From NCBI RefSeq assembly GCF_013141775.1, contig NZ_WHOB01000017.1, positions 1 to 64,000 of the forward strand: a stretch of DNA of 64,000 bases, written 5' to 3'. Positions 11,093 to 19,554 of the stretch are shown here, piece after piece (within the stretch, counting starts at the first letter, position 1; every line of letters starts with the position of its first letter). Origin of the DNA: Paenibacillus phytohabitans. Its GTDB lineage: Bacteria; Bacillota; Bacilli; Paenibacillales; Paenibacillaceae. Made by a program: the position numbers and the translations under genes. The notes beneath the pieces were generated by a model, which ran no database searches, was not told the origin of the DNA, and saw nothing but the letters and a program-made list of their open reading frames with translations.

Positions 11093-12565
11093 CTATTCCT
11101 GTCCCTTACTCAGCCGGCTCTCCAGGCTCTCTGCCTTTAGGGGATTATGCGGATCAAAGTCAGGATAGATATACTCCTCGCGCTGAAAAGAGTACCCCGT
11201 ATCCGCAATGTCGAGCATCTGATTCAGCCGCTCCGTTTCGCTGCGCAGCCCCTCGTCAAGCGGCCTCTCTCCCGAGAGAATCTGCAGATACAGCTGCATC
11301 CTCGGACGGTCCCCGGAGTCACGCGGTTCCATAGATACCGAGCTTGGATCATATTGATCCATAATCTGCGGCGAGAGCGGATATATAGACTCAGCGGCAG
11401 CCGGAACAAATTCCTTGAAGTGCCCCAGCCCCGGTGCAAGACCCGGAACATCGAGAATACCGTCCACCACCGGCAGGGCCAGCGCCTGCTGGAACAGAAT
11501 GGTCAGGAATTCCCCGGACTGCAGGAATTTCCACACTTTAACCGCCGCCTCCCGGCTTGGAGCTGAACTATTCACTACCAGCGGAGAGTGCGGGATCATC
11601 ATGAGCGCTCCGCCGCCCTGCTTGGAGGAGTCCGCCACAGGAGGCATTGCAACTCCCCAATCGTCCTTCGGCATATATTCCTGCAGTTTTACATAATCTT
11701 TGCTGGTGGCGTACATCATGCCGATATTGCCGTCCGCGAACTGCCGCAGGGCGCTGTCACGCTTAAGCAGCGCCTCGCCCGGATACAGACTTCCCTCATG
11801 CTTCATGTCCAGCACCATTTGCAGCCACAATCTGTATACACTCAGCTCATAACGCCCGGTCTGGTAATTATAAAGATAGTAACCGCTGGAGGTATTGGAG
11901 ATTTCAAGACCGGTCTGCAGGCTATCCTGGCTGTCTCCGGCGGGAAGCGCGAAGCCATATTTATTCACGCCCTCTCCTGCCTGGCTGATCCGGGCGGCAG
12001 CCTCTTTCACCGCTGCGAAGGTAAGCGGCGGGTGCTCCGGGTCAAGTCCTGCATCGCGGAACAGCTGCTTGTTATAGAGGAGACGCACGGTATCAACACT
12101 GGAGGGCATGAAGTAGATCCCCCCTCTGAACAAAGAGCTGTGTGCATAGTTCCTTGCCCATGCCGGGAATCTGCTTAAGTCAGCAGTGTTCAACTCTGCG
12201 GACAGATTAGCCAAATACCCCTTGTTCACATAGGTAGCCAGCCAGGTATTATCAACACTGAACACATCCGGACCCTGTCCCGAGGTCATCAGCATATTTA
12301 AGGTGTCATCGTAGACATCTGCAGCGATATCCATAACGTTAATCTCGATATGATCAGGATTGGTTTTGTTATATTGACTGATGGCATTCTTCACTTCCAG
12401 GTTCTCCGTCCAGTCATACAGGGCGATCTTTACCCGGATGGGCTGCACCGGCACCTCCGCAGAACCCGGACTGAAGTCCACCAGCAGCGGACGGTCATAA
12501 GCAATGGCATACGCTGCAGTCCCGCATAATAATAAGGCAAGGATATAGAACAGGAACCGTTTCAT
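11093..12565 (-). CDS. Extracellular solute-binding-like protein near a two-component system
   Basis: 490 residues with the family-1 solute-binding fold signature (GQGPDVFSVDN, GGIYFMPSSVDTVRLLYNKQLF). The N-terminus has one hydrophobic segment (about 4-25) but the only Cys there (Cys14, in LLLC) is not a good lipobox, so the protein may be a signal-anchored or released exoprotein. The ATG follows AGGAGGTGCAAG. It is divergent from the YesM-like kinase at 12693 with only 127 bp between starts and has no permease genes in the same operon. I infer either an auxiliary ligand receptor for the kinase or a second binding protein for the 6201-8097 permeases. Confidence 0.8.
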   Translation of the reverse strand: MKRFLFYILALLLCGTAAYAIAYDRPLLVDFSPGSAEVPVQPIRVKIALYDWTENLEVKNAISQYNKTNPDHIEINVMDIAADVYDDTLNMLMTSGQGPDVFSVDNTWLATYVNKGYLANLSAELNTADLSRFPAWARNYAHSSLFRGGIYFMPSSVDTVRLLYNKQLFRDAGLDPEHPPLTFAAVKEAAARISQAGEGVNKYGFALPAGDSQDSLQTGLEISNTSSGYYLYNYQTGRYELSVYRLWLQMVLDMKHEGSLYPGEALLKRDSALRQFADGNIGMMYATSKDYVKLQEYMPKDDWGVAMPPVADSSKQGGGALMMIPHSPLVVNSSAPSREAAVKVWKFLQSGEFLTILFQQALALPVVDGILDVPGLAPGLGHFKEFVPAAAESIYPLSPQIMDQYDPSSVSMEPRDSGDRPRMQLYLQILSGERPLDEGLRSETERLNQMLDIADTGYSFQREEYIYPDFDPHNPLKAESLESRLSKGQE

Positions 12566-12580
12566 CTTGCACCTCCTGCG

Positions 12581-12610
12581 TTGACATCAAGACTTATTGC
12601 GTTTTACAAT
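12581..12610 (+). promoter_or_regulatory. Sigma-A-type promoter of the sensor kinase gene
   Basis: TTGACA at 12581-12586 and TACAAT at 12605-12610 are separated by 18 bp and point toward the kinase gene. The start site would fall near 12617, inside the ATACC/GGTAT half-site cluster. Confidence 0.6.
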
Positions 12611-12612
12611 GT

Positions 12613-12647
12613 ATACCAACTATTGATTGGTATTTTCCAACAATACC
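12613..12647. promoter_or_regulatory. Three alternating ATACC half-sites
   Basis: ATACCAA (12613-12619), TTGGTATT (12627-12634) and AATACC (12642-12647) alternate in orientation, with 7-nt spacers between successive arms. They occupy the short divergent region between the binding-protein-like gene and the kinase gene and overlap the predicted start site of the kinase promoter. A plausible binding site for the AraC-type regulator encoded at 14524; this assignment is inferred. Confidence 0.5.
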
Positions 12648-12692
12648 CGATAAATGGCAAGCCGCAAATATCGGATGCCGGGGAGGGCTCCA

Positions 12693-14549
12693 ATGAGGAA
12701 GCTGTTTGATACGTTGTCGCGGACCCTCTTCTTGTATAATTTCAGCATCCGCAGCCGGCTGATTCTCTACTTCCTGTTCCTCGTCCTGCTTCCGACAACC
12801 ATTATATCGGTGACGGTATATAACAAATCAGCCGATATTATCACCCGCAATGTTAATACATCCATTGAGAACAACTTCAATCTCGTTCAGGACAATCTGG
12901 CCCAGCGGTTCGAGGCCGCCAATAAATCCATGGTATCGCTCTATCTTAATTCGGAATTCGCTGACCTCATCTCCTCTAACCGGCCCACGGACAGCAGCGG
13001 AATCATTAATGAGCTGGCTGCCCTGAGCAAAATTCTCGAGAATTTCCCCGCGAACGGTACGTCTGGAAGCAGTTTTGTCCCTATGCTCTATATGCTGAAC
13101 CGCCCGGAATATACCCAATATAACTTCTCCAGACGTGTATTCAATATCGATCTCATCTCCCTGAAGCCCTGGTATCTCGGCATTCCGGCCCAATCCGATT
13201 TCACTGTCGTCGGACTCAGCTCTCTGGATTCCAAGTACACCCTCAAATTCGCAAGGCGCCTGTTCGGCATCCGGCATGCACAGCTGCCCTATGTCGGACT
13301 GCTCACCATCGACATTCCTGTAGCTGAATTCGGCACACTGCTGGAGCATTACAAGCCTACGCCCGGCAGCAAGGTCTATATCGCAGACGGAACCGGTACG
13401 ATCGCCATCAGTCCGGAGCCGGCCCTGATCGGGCAGAACATCAACACACAGGACTACTTCAGCAAGATGAACGCTCCGGCTGACGGTTCTGCGGGTCTGC
13501 ATTCTTTTCACCAGATGATCGGCGGCGAGAATATGCTTGTCTCCTACCGGACCATTGACAACACCGGCTGGACCATTCTCTCCTTCTCGCCTGTCCGTGA
13601 GCTTAACGGAGAATTAGCCGCCTTCCGCCGGGTGATGTATATCGTGATCGGCATCTGTATGCTGGTCTCGCTCATGATGGCCCTGCTGCTGTCAGAGAAT
13701 ATCTCAGCGCCGATCCGCAAGTTCATCCAGTCGATGTCGCATGCCGAAAGCGGAAATTTCAACATTACCATCCGCTACAGGCGCAAGGATGAATTCGCCT
13801 ACTTGTTCAACCGCTATAACAAGCTGCTCCAGCAGATTAAGGCGCTGATTGACAAGCTCTATGTGACCGAGCTGCGCAAGAAAGAAGCCGAGCTCCAGAC
13901 CCTGCAGGCCCAGATCAACCCGCATTTTCTTTACAACACCCTGGATTCGATCAACTGGATCGCCATCAATCACGATATTCCCGAGATCAGCAACATGGTT
14001 ACCTCCCTCTCGGATTTCTTCAGGTACAGCCTGAGCAAGGGTCGGAATATCATCCCGCTCCGCGATGAGCTGCGGCAGGTGGAGAGCTATCTGGAGATTC
14101 AGCGGTTCCGTTTTCGGGATAGGCTGGAATATGAACTGGAGGAGACGGACCCCAAGCTGCTGGAGGAATGCCTGGTGGTCAAGCTCAGCCTGCAGCCGCT
14201 GGTGGAGAATGCCCTGATTCATGGCATTCAGCAGCGCCGGGGTCAAGGCAGAATCCGCATCAGAGTCGAGACTTCACAGGGGATTCTCAGCGTTTCGGTG
14301 TTTGACGACGGCGTGGGGGCAGACCCGGAACGGCTGAACCTGCTGCTAACCCATCCGCAGCCGGGCAACCAGTCCTATGGTATCCGCAATGTGCATATGA
14401 GAATTCAGCAGTTTTTTGGAGCGTCTTACGGAATCCGCTATTACGCTAATACCGAGGATGGCTGCGGCCTGCTTGCGGTGATCCGGTTTCCGGTGGTGAC
14501 TACATGGGATGAGGTGAGTGAAGATGTTAACGATGATCGTAGCGGATGA
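12693..14549 (+). CDS. YesM-type sensor histidine kinase
   Basis: 618 residues from the ATG at 12693, which has GGGAGGG just upstream; an ATG at 12654 is in frame but lacks a ribosome binding site. There is a membrane helix near residues 20-42, a large extracellular sensor region (dCache-like, to about 310), a second helix, a HAMP linker, then the His_kinase domain with INPHFLYN (His411) and an HATPase_c domain with LQPLVENALIHG (Asn506) and DDGVGAD. The product would phosphorylate the adjacent response regulator. The 3' end overlaps that gene by about 26 bp, so they are translationally coupled. Confidence 0.92.
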   Translation: MRKLFDTLSRTLFLYNFSIRSRLILYFLFLVLLPTTIISVTVYNKSADIITRNVNTSIENNFNLVQDNLAQRFEAANKSMVSLYLNSEFADLISSNRPTDSSGIINELAALSKILENFPANGTSGSSFVPMLYMLNRPEYTQYNFSRRVFNIDLISLKPWYLGIPAQSDFTVVGLSSLDSKYTLKFARRLFGIRHAQLPYVGLLTIDIPVAEFGTLLEHYKPTPGSKVYIADGTGTIAISPEPALIGQNINTQDYFSKMNAPADGSAGLHSFHQMIGGENMLVSYRTIDNTGWTILSFSPVRELNGELAAFRRVMYIVIGICMLVSLMMALLLSENISAPIRKFIQSMSHAESGNFNITIRYRRKDEFAYLFNRYNKLLQQIKALIDKLYVTELRKKEAELQTLQAQINPHFLYNTLDSINWIAINHDIPEISNMVTSLSDFFRYSLSKGRNIIPLRDELRQVESYLEIQRFRFRDRLEYELEETDPKLLEECLVVKLSLQPLVENALIHGIQQRRGQGRIRIRVETSQGILSVSVFDDGVGADPERLNLLLTHPQPGNQSYGIRNVHMRIQQFFGASYGIRYYANTEDGCGLLAVIRFPVVTTWDEVSEDVNDDRSG

Positions 14550-16143
14550 TGAGCCGTTTATCCGCAGCAGCCTGATCCACGTGTTCAAATGGCAGGAGGA
14601 ATTCGGAATTGAGATTATAGGGGAGGCGTCTGACGGGCTGGAGGCCTATGAATTATGCCTGAAGCTTGCGCCGGATATTCTGTTCACCGATATTATGATG
14701 CCGCTGATGGGCGGTCTGCAGGTGGCGGAGAAGCTGCGGGAAGCAGGCAGTCCTACCAAAATCATTATCATCAGCGGCGCCCAGGACTTCTCCTATGCCC
14801 GGGACGCGCTGAAGGTGAATGCCGAGGGATATATTCTGAAGCCGGTGAAATTACCCGAGGTCCGGGAGGTCTTCCATCAGGTTGTCGCTAAGCTTAAGGG
14901 GGAACGTGAGCATCAGATGGATGTAGAGCAGCTGAGGAAGCAGCTGCAGGACAGCATGCCGGTGATCCGCGACAAGTTCCTGCAGAATCTGATTGCCGGC
15001 CTATACCGGAACGAGGATGAAATTTGGCAGAAAATCGATTATTTCGCCCTTCCCTTCAAGCGGGGAACAGCTTTGACAGCCTGTGTACTGCAACTGGATG
15101 AATACCAGAGCGCAGTGGACAAATTCTCGGAGGAATACAAGCAGTTGCTCTATTTTTCCATTCAAAATATTATCAATGAGTGTCTGGTCAGCCACCCGTG
15201 CTCCATCAGCTTCGTCGCCAGCGAGAACGAGTTCATTATGCTTTTCTGCCCGGCAGACGATCTCTCGCCCTCTTCCATCTCAGAAGTATGCGGGCAGATT
15301 ATCAGTAATATCCGCAAGTATCTGCGGCTGGATGCCTCGGCCGGCATTGGCAGAGCTTGTCCCCTGGCCAGCCAGCTGGAGGACTCGTACAAGGATGCGC
15401 TGGCCGCGCTAGTATACACATTCTATACCGGGCGCGGCTCTGTCCTCTACATTAAGGATATCCAGCCGGAAACGGAGACACTGGAGAGCACCTTCTTCTA
15501 TAAATTCCAGGCCCGGCTCATGAATGAACTGAAGGCAGGCCATACGGGCACCGTCATGGAGCTGATGGAGCAGCTGTTCACCAGACTGGCCGGGCCCAAG
15601 CTGCAGATCGGATATGTGCAGAGTATTTGTGCCGAGATGATTTTCACGTCCGCCAGGGCCCTGTATGAGATTGATGAGGATACCCGGCTGGTACTGAGTG
15701 ACCGGATTACAATTATGGATAAGCTGTACCTTCAGAAGAATATTACCGGCCTGAAGGCGTATATGCTGTCGCTTTTTCATGACTTAAGTGCGTATGTAGC
15801 AGGCAAGAACACCTCCAAGAACAGCCGGATCATCAGCAAAATCCATTCTATTATCCAGAAAGGCTACGCCTCTGAGCTCTCCATTTCCAGAATTGCCGAG
15901 GAGGTATTCCTGACGCCTAACTATATCAGTCTGATCTTCAAGAAGGAGACCGGTGAGACGATTACCGACTATATCACCCGGATCCGTATAGGCAAAGCGA
16001 AGGAGCTGCTGACAAGCACAGACCTCAAAGTAATGGAGATTTCCGAACTCGTGGGCTATGAGAATCCCCATTACTTCAGTACAGTTTTCAAAAAAACCGT
16101 TGGCCTGCACCCGCTTAAATACCGCTCTGAACAAAATCAGTGA
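14524..16143 (+). CDS. YesN-type response regulator (REC + AraC HTH)
   Basis: 539 residues from the ATG at 14524 behind GAGGTGAG; a GTG two codons earlier is also possible. The receiver domain has DDE near residues 8-10, phospho-acceptor Asp56 (FTDIMMP) and the KP pair in YILKPVK near residue 106. A long central linker domain (about 135-430) follows, then two AraC helix-turn-helix units in the last 100 residues ending in PHYFSTVFKKTVGLHPLKYR. It probably activates a sugar-uptake operon; the importer at 6201-8097 is the closest candidate without its own regulator. The gene ends 9 bp from the convergent tgl gene with no terminator between. Confidence 0.92.
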   Translation: MLTMIVADDEPFIRSSLIHVFKWQEEFGIEIIGEASDGLEAYELCLKLAPDILFTDIMMPLMGGLQVAEKLREAGSPTKIIIISGAQDFSYARDALKVNAEGYILKPVKLPEVREVFHQVVAKLKGEREHQMDVEQLRKQLQDSMPVIRDKFLQNLIAGLYRNEDEIWQKIDYFALPFKRGTALTACVLQLDEYQSAVDKFSEEYKQLLYFSIQNIINECLVSHPCSISFVASENEFIMLFCPADDLSPSSISEVCGQIISNIRKYLRLDASAGIGRACPLASQLEDSYKDALAALVYTFYTGRGSVLYIKDIQPETETLESTFFYKFQARLMNELKAGHTGTVMELMEQLFTRLAGPKLQIGYVQSICAEMIFTSARALYEIDEDTRLVLSDRITIMDKLYLQKNITGLKAYMLSLFHDLSAYVAGKNTSKNSRIISKIHSIIQKGYASELSISRIAEEVFLTPNYISLIFKKETGETITDYITRIRIGKAKELLTSTDLKVMEISELVGYENPHYFSTVFKKTVGLHPLKYRSEQNQ

Positions 16144-16152
16144 TGCTGATCT

Positions 16153-16878
16153 CTATCTGATGATATAGGATCTGACGCCTATTCTGGAGTAGATGGCCGT
16201 GCTGGCTCTGCGATTCCCGGATATCGGCAGGTTAGAGCGCGTAGTTAATGTAGCTATATAGGCAAAGTCAGGGTGAAGCCCCTCATCCGCCAGGTAAGCC
16301 GAAGTCCGGCTGCCCGGTACTCTTTCCCTGTTGAGTGAAGTGATCATCTCGGAGGCGCTCTTAATACCCAGCCCGTGCCCGTAGAAGCGGTCATTTGACA
16401 GCATAATCGCATTCTCCCCCTGCCACTCCGGCTTATCCGGATCATGATCGGGATTCTTGAAGTAGACTACATCCCCCGGCTGTAATTCCGACGGATTGAA
16501 GGTGGTGATCATCTTCAGATTGCTGTCATAGTTCCAGTCCCACAGGTACAGATCGGTGAAGTAGCGGTCGAAGGCATTCTCACCGATCATACTGATGGTC
16601 GCTCTATATAGAATCATTACCATCGCCATTGCGCATTCGAAGGCATACAGCTGTCCATTTACAAAAATATCATTGATTGCTGCAGAAGGGCTAACCCCTG
16701 CCTTCAATTCAAAACCGCCGCCCGCCGTACGATTCCAATATCTTGGATTGCAGCGGGAGTTCTTGAATGTCGAGAAGTCCGTCCCCCCGGCGTTCATCGC
16801 TCTGGCTGCAGCGATAATCTCCCCCCGCATTTTAATCTCGAATGCCGGATTCGCAGGAGCCGTGTATCCATACCCCAT
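16153..16878 (-). CDS. tgl: Protein-glutamine gamma-glutamyltransferase (spore coat)
   Basis: About 241 residues from the ATG at 16878, chosen because AAGGGGGG lies 7 nt upstream; an ATG at 16896 is the alternative. It matches Bacillus subtilis Tgl in its key segments: YAFECAMAMV with the catalytic Cys (residue 82 from this start), GDVVYFKNPDHDPDKPEWQGEN, and YGHGLGI with the conserved His. Tgl forms epsilon-(gamma-glutamyl)lysine cross-links between coat proteins during late sporulation. The N-terminus is about 25-30 residues shorter than in B. subtilis. Convergent with the response regulator gene. Confidence 0.93.
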   Translation of the reverse strand: MGYGYTAPANPAFEIKMRGEIIAAARAMNAGGTDFSTFKNSRCNPRYWNRTAGGGFELKAGVSPSAAINDIFVNGQLYAFECAMAMVMILYRATISMIGENAFDRYFTDLYLWDWNYDSNLKMITTFNPSELQPGDVVYFKNPDHDPDKPEWQGENAIMLSNDRFYGHGLGIKSASEMITSLNRERVPGSRTSAYLADEGLHPDFAYIATLTTRSNLPISGNRRASTAIYSRIGVRSYIIR

Positions 16879-16969
16879 CCTGCTTCCCCCCTTCATCTTC
16901 TTGTCATGAAATATAGGTTATTGTACGTGTCGGGCCTCCTATTGGTGCGTGGGACTTTGCGCCCAGCAC

Positions 16970-16993
16970 AAAATAACCCCACAGAGTGGGGTC
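16970..16993 (-). terminator. Terminator of DUF4127 gene
   Basis: ACCCCAC (16976-16982) pairs with GTGGGGT (16986-16992); on the minus strand the stem is followed by TATTTTGT. It lies 19 bp after the stop at 17012. Confidence 0.7.
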
Positions 16994-17011
16994 TTATCTT
17001 CAATGATTATA

Positions 17012-18733
17012 TTAATTCTTGCGCTTCTTGTGTAAGGTTACGCTAGGCTTCAAAGTAATTTCAAAAGCACGACCCCAAATATAACCGGGATCATGGTAAT
17101 GAAGTGCCGCACTGGAATATTCCGCAAATGACCAGGCAGCTCCGCTAATCTGACGGATACTGCAGGCTGGTTCAGGACTCCCGATAAGGAATGCATTTGT
17201 CCCGGCAAGGGTGGCCGTATGTGTCTGCATCCGCTCTCTCAGCAGAGCTTGTAAATGAGAATAGTCTTCCGGACTATTAAACAAAAGCATATTTTGATCT
17301 GCAATCGCAGCGACATTCACATATAACGAATGGGCTCTTGAATATTCCCGGATTTCACCAATAGCCAGCCTTTTGTAATAGTAATCTTTCAAGAAGCGTT
17401 TGAATAAAAGCGACCCGTGAGCGTTAACAGCAGAGCTGAGCGCCGCCGCATCTGTCTCCGTAACCAACAATGCATACCGGGCCTGGCCCATGCCCAGCGC
17501 TATCCCGATTTTGTTACCCGGCGTATTCCAGCCGCTATATCCTAATATACTTCCGGTATGCCGGCTGCCCAGCAGGCTTTCAGTTACCGCAGCATCCGCT
17601 GCACCGCTGCCGACAAAATCAATCACTACAGACAGAACACCATTGGCGTGATTAGCCGCAAGGCGGTCAACCGCAGCCGGCGTCTGATCCGCAGCGGTAA
17701 CCGCGATAATCTCCAAGGCAGCTGAACCGCCCACAGACTCAGACGCTGCACCCACAATGTCCACATGACGCAGAATATTCTGATGTACATCCATATATTC
17801 ATACGGACTCGTAATGGTAGAGCCATGGGGTCCGAAGTATTGAACAGCACACTCCGTCTTCGCCCCGTTACGATAGAGCTGATTCGCCATACGTGCCAAT
17901 AACGCCTGTCCCAGTCCGTCTGCATCCGGAAGAATGATTGCACGCTCCGGATTCTGACCATTCATGCCGCCGAGCCAGCCATTAATGCACTCTTCTACAA
18001 AGTGAATCTCGTTAATCTGCACTCCCTGAGTATTGGCATCATCCACACCTACCGCAAGAAAATCAATATATCCCTCCTGCGCCAGCTTCTCCAGAATGTA
18101 ATGATTCGTTTTGAACTTATGCTGTCTCGTATTGTAATACTGCTCCTTATCAAAAGTGGCCGTGCTGCCATAGGCACCCGCTGGAGACAGGTTATATCCG
18201 CTGAGAATATCTTCAAACTGCGTAAAGCTTCTTCGCGGCTGAAGCATGAAATTGCGTGATTCTGTATAGGCTGCCAAGTCCAGACCTTCTGCAAAAGACG
18301 TTGTAGCCAGCCTCATAATCGTATCCAGCACATACACCGGCTTGTCCGGATAAGACTGCTTCACTAACCGGATTACATCCAGCAGGTTCGTGATCTCAGG
18401 ATCATAGGCCGGATAAGCTCCCCCCGCGTCCGCCCGGAGACGGCGGCTTCCAATCAGGCCCCCGTAGGCGAGCATATCCGTAGAGATTATAAAGCCGTCT
18501 GCAGACGCTGCATGATGAAGAATAAATTTCCGGATGCGGGCGGTGTCTCCATATGCCGGTGAAGATGTCGTTAATAAGGTGGTCCCCGATGATGTCTTGT
18601 GTGAATCCAGACGATTTCTAAGATCAGCTACATGCGGGGTGATTACATGGATTCCTGCCGATTTCCCTTGAGTAATAACATCGTCCAGATTGACGGGTCT
18701 ATCATCCAATGGTACGTATAGCACCTTCTTCAT
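17012..18733 (-). CDS. DUF4127 family protein
   Basis: 573 residues from the ATG at 18733, which has AGAGGGAG upstream; the frame extends to 18844 but without a ribosome binding site. The N-terminal VLYVPLDDRPVNLDD is the hallmark of DUF4127. Further conserved stretches are STDMLAYGGLIGSR (about 95-108), a YVLDTIMRLATTS segment and FLAVGVDDANTQG near residue 240. No signal peptide or membrane helix is seen. The function of the family is unknown; the conserved Asp/His clusters and Asp-Asp motifs suggest a metal-dependent or nucleotide-sugar-related fold, but that is only an impression. It appears monocistronic. Confidence 0.8.
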   Translation of the reverse strand: MKKVLYVPLDDRPVNLDDVITQGKSAGIHVITPHVADLRNRLDSHKTSSGTTLLTTSSPAYGDTARIRKFILHHAASADGFIISTDMLAYGGLIGSRRLRADAGGAYPAYDPEITNLLDVIRLVKQSYPDKPVYVLDTIMRLATTSFAEGLDLAAYTESRNFMLQPRRSFTQFEDILSGYNLSPAGAYGSTATFDKEQYYNTRQHKFKTNHYILEKLAQEGYIDFLAVGVDDANTQGVQINEIHFVEECINGWLGGMNGQNPERAIILPDADGLGQALLARMANQLYRNGAKTECAVQYFGPHGSTITSPYEYMDVHQNILRHVDIVGAASESVGGSAALEIIAVTAADQTPAAVDRLAANHANGVLSVVIDFVGSGAADAAVTESLLGSRHTGSILGYSGWNTPGNKIGIALGMGQARYALLVTETDAAALSSAVNAHGSLLFKRFLKDYYYKRLAIGEIREYSRAHSLYVNVAAIADQNMLLFNSPEDYSHLQALLRERMQTHTATLAGTNAFLIGSPEPACSIRQISGAAWSFAEYSSAALHYHDPGYIWGRAFEITLKPSVTLHKKRKN

Positions 18734-18908
18734 TTGTATCAAGCTCCCTCTGAGTAGCAGATAGGCCCGGGCAGAAGGGGAAGAGAAAAACAAAATGGAC
18801 CTCTTCCCAAATCCATTTCGTTTTTCTTTGTTTAGTGCCTTCACTTATAAGGTAAATTAGGCAGCTAAAATACAACCTGAAAATAAAAAAATATTAAATT
18901 TCCCAATA

Positions 18909-18939
18909 TTGGCATCCATCTATTCAACTATGATACAAT
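18909..18939 (+). promoter_or_regulatory. Possible promoter of split sigma factor genes
   Basis: TTGGCA (18909-18914) and TACAAT (18934-18939) with a 19-bp spacer, slightly long for sigma-A. The predicted start site lies at the palindrome that follows. Confidence 0.4.
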
Positions 18940-18944
18940 AAAAT

Positions 18945-18958
18945 GGAACATATGTTCC
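18945..18958. promoter_or_regulatory. LexA-box-like palindrome
   Basis: GGAACATATGTTCC is a perfect 14-bp palindrome. Its core GAACATATGTTC fits the Gram-positive LexA/DinR consensus GAAC-RNRY-GTTC exactly. It sits immediately downstream of the candidate -10 of the sigma-factor gene pair, where a repressor would block transcription. Confidence 0.55.
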
Positions 18959-19036
18959 TATTTATTCATCGATAACCATCATACACGCCCATATATACAT
19001 ATTATTATTTTTATTTCCAGAAAGGGGTAATCCGCT

Positions 19037-19381
19037 TTGGATAGAGCACAAACGGTATATGAACGCTACCGGAATGAACTCTGCCGGATAGGTTGGAGAG
19101 TACAGTATAGGGCTAAAAAGGCCGGACGGCTGGAATCTCCGCTTTTTGACAATATACAGTCTGGAACGAACTTCACACAGGCTTCCGATAACAAAATAAT
19201 GATTGAGCAGCTCACGGAAGGCCTGCCTGCTTTTGAAAAATCCATCTTATATAACCTCTATGTGGAAGGGTACAGCGAAGCGGAGGTCGCCAAGCAATTC
19301 AATATGAGCCAACAGGCGGTGAGCAAATGGAAAAAGAAGATCATCCACCAGCTATCTCAGACAACGAAATTACAAGACTGA
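19037..19381 (+). CDS. Small sigma-70-like protein, region 4 half of a split sigma factor
   Basis: 114 residues; TTG start 9 nt after AAAGGGG. The C-terminal half (about 62-108, LPAFEKSILYNLYVEGYSEAEVAKQFNMSQQAVSKWKKKII) is a sigma region 4 helix-turn-helix that would read a -35 element. No recognisable region 2 is present. The next gene overlaps by 55 bp and encodes a region-2-like peptide. The pair resembles Bacillus subtilis SigO (YvrI) and RsoA, a two-subunit sigma factor, though this first subunit is shorter than SigO. The target regulon is unknown. Confidence 0.6.
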   Translation: MDRAQTVYERYRNELCRIGWRVQYRAKKAGRLESPLFDNIQSGTNFTQASDNKIMIEQLTEGLPAFEKSILYNLYVEGYSEAEVAKQFNMSQQAVSKWKKKIIHQLSQTTKLQD

Positions 19382-19554
19382 TCCAAGCGGCCAAAAATAA
19401 AGAAGCCGCAGCGATGCTGCAGCTCCTTGAATTATTCCAGCCTGATATACAGAAGTTGAGTCAGTATGCCCGGTTACCCGATGAAGAGGCCGCCTCAGAA
19501 ATTATCGTGGAGTTTCTTGAATTTGTATCTGCACATGAAGAGACTACTCCTTGA
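19327..19554 (+). CDS. RsoA-like HTH_16 protein, region 2 half of a split sigma factor
   Basis: 75 residues. The ATG is inside the preceding gene, with GGCGGTGAG just upstream, so translation is coupled and the two subunits would be made together. Residues about 13-65 (EITRLIQAAKNKEAAAMLQLLELFQPDIQKL plus an acidic helix) resemble the N-terminal part of sigma region 2 as in PF12645 (HTH_16) and RsoA, which binds core RNA polymerase. It is rich in Glu/Ala and lacks any region 4. Its last 11 bp overlap the 3' end of the convergent adeR gene. Confidence 0.55.
   Translation: MEKEDHPPAISDNEITRLIQAAKNKEAAAMLQLLELFQPDIQKLSQYARLPDEEAASEIIVEFLEFVSAHEETTP

Noticed and set aside
18734..18844. N-terminal extension of the DUF4127 gene
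   Set aside because: There is no ribosome binding site and the family motif begins a few residues after the ATG at 18733.
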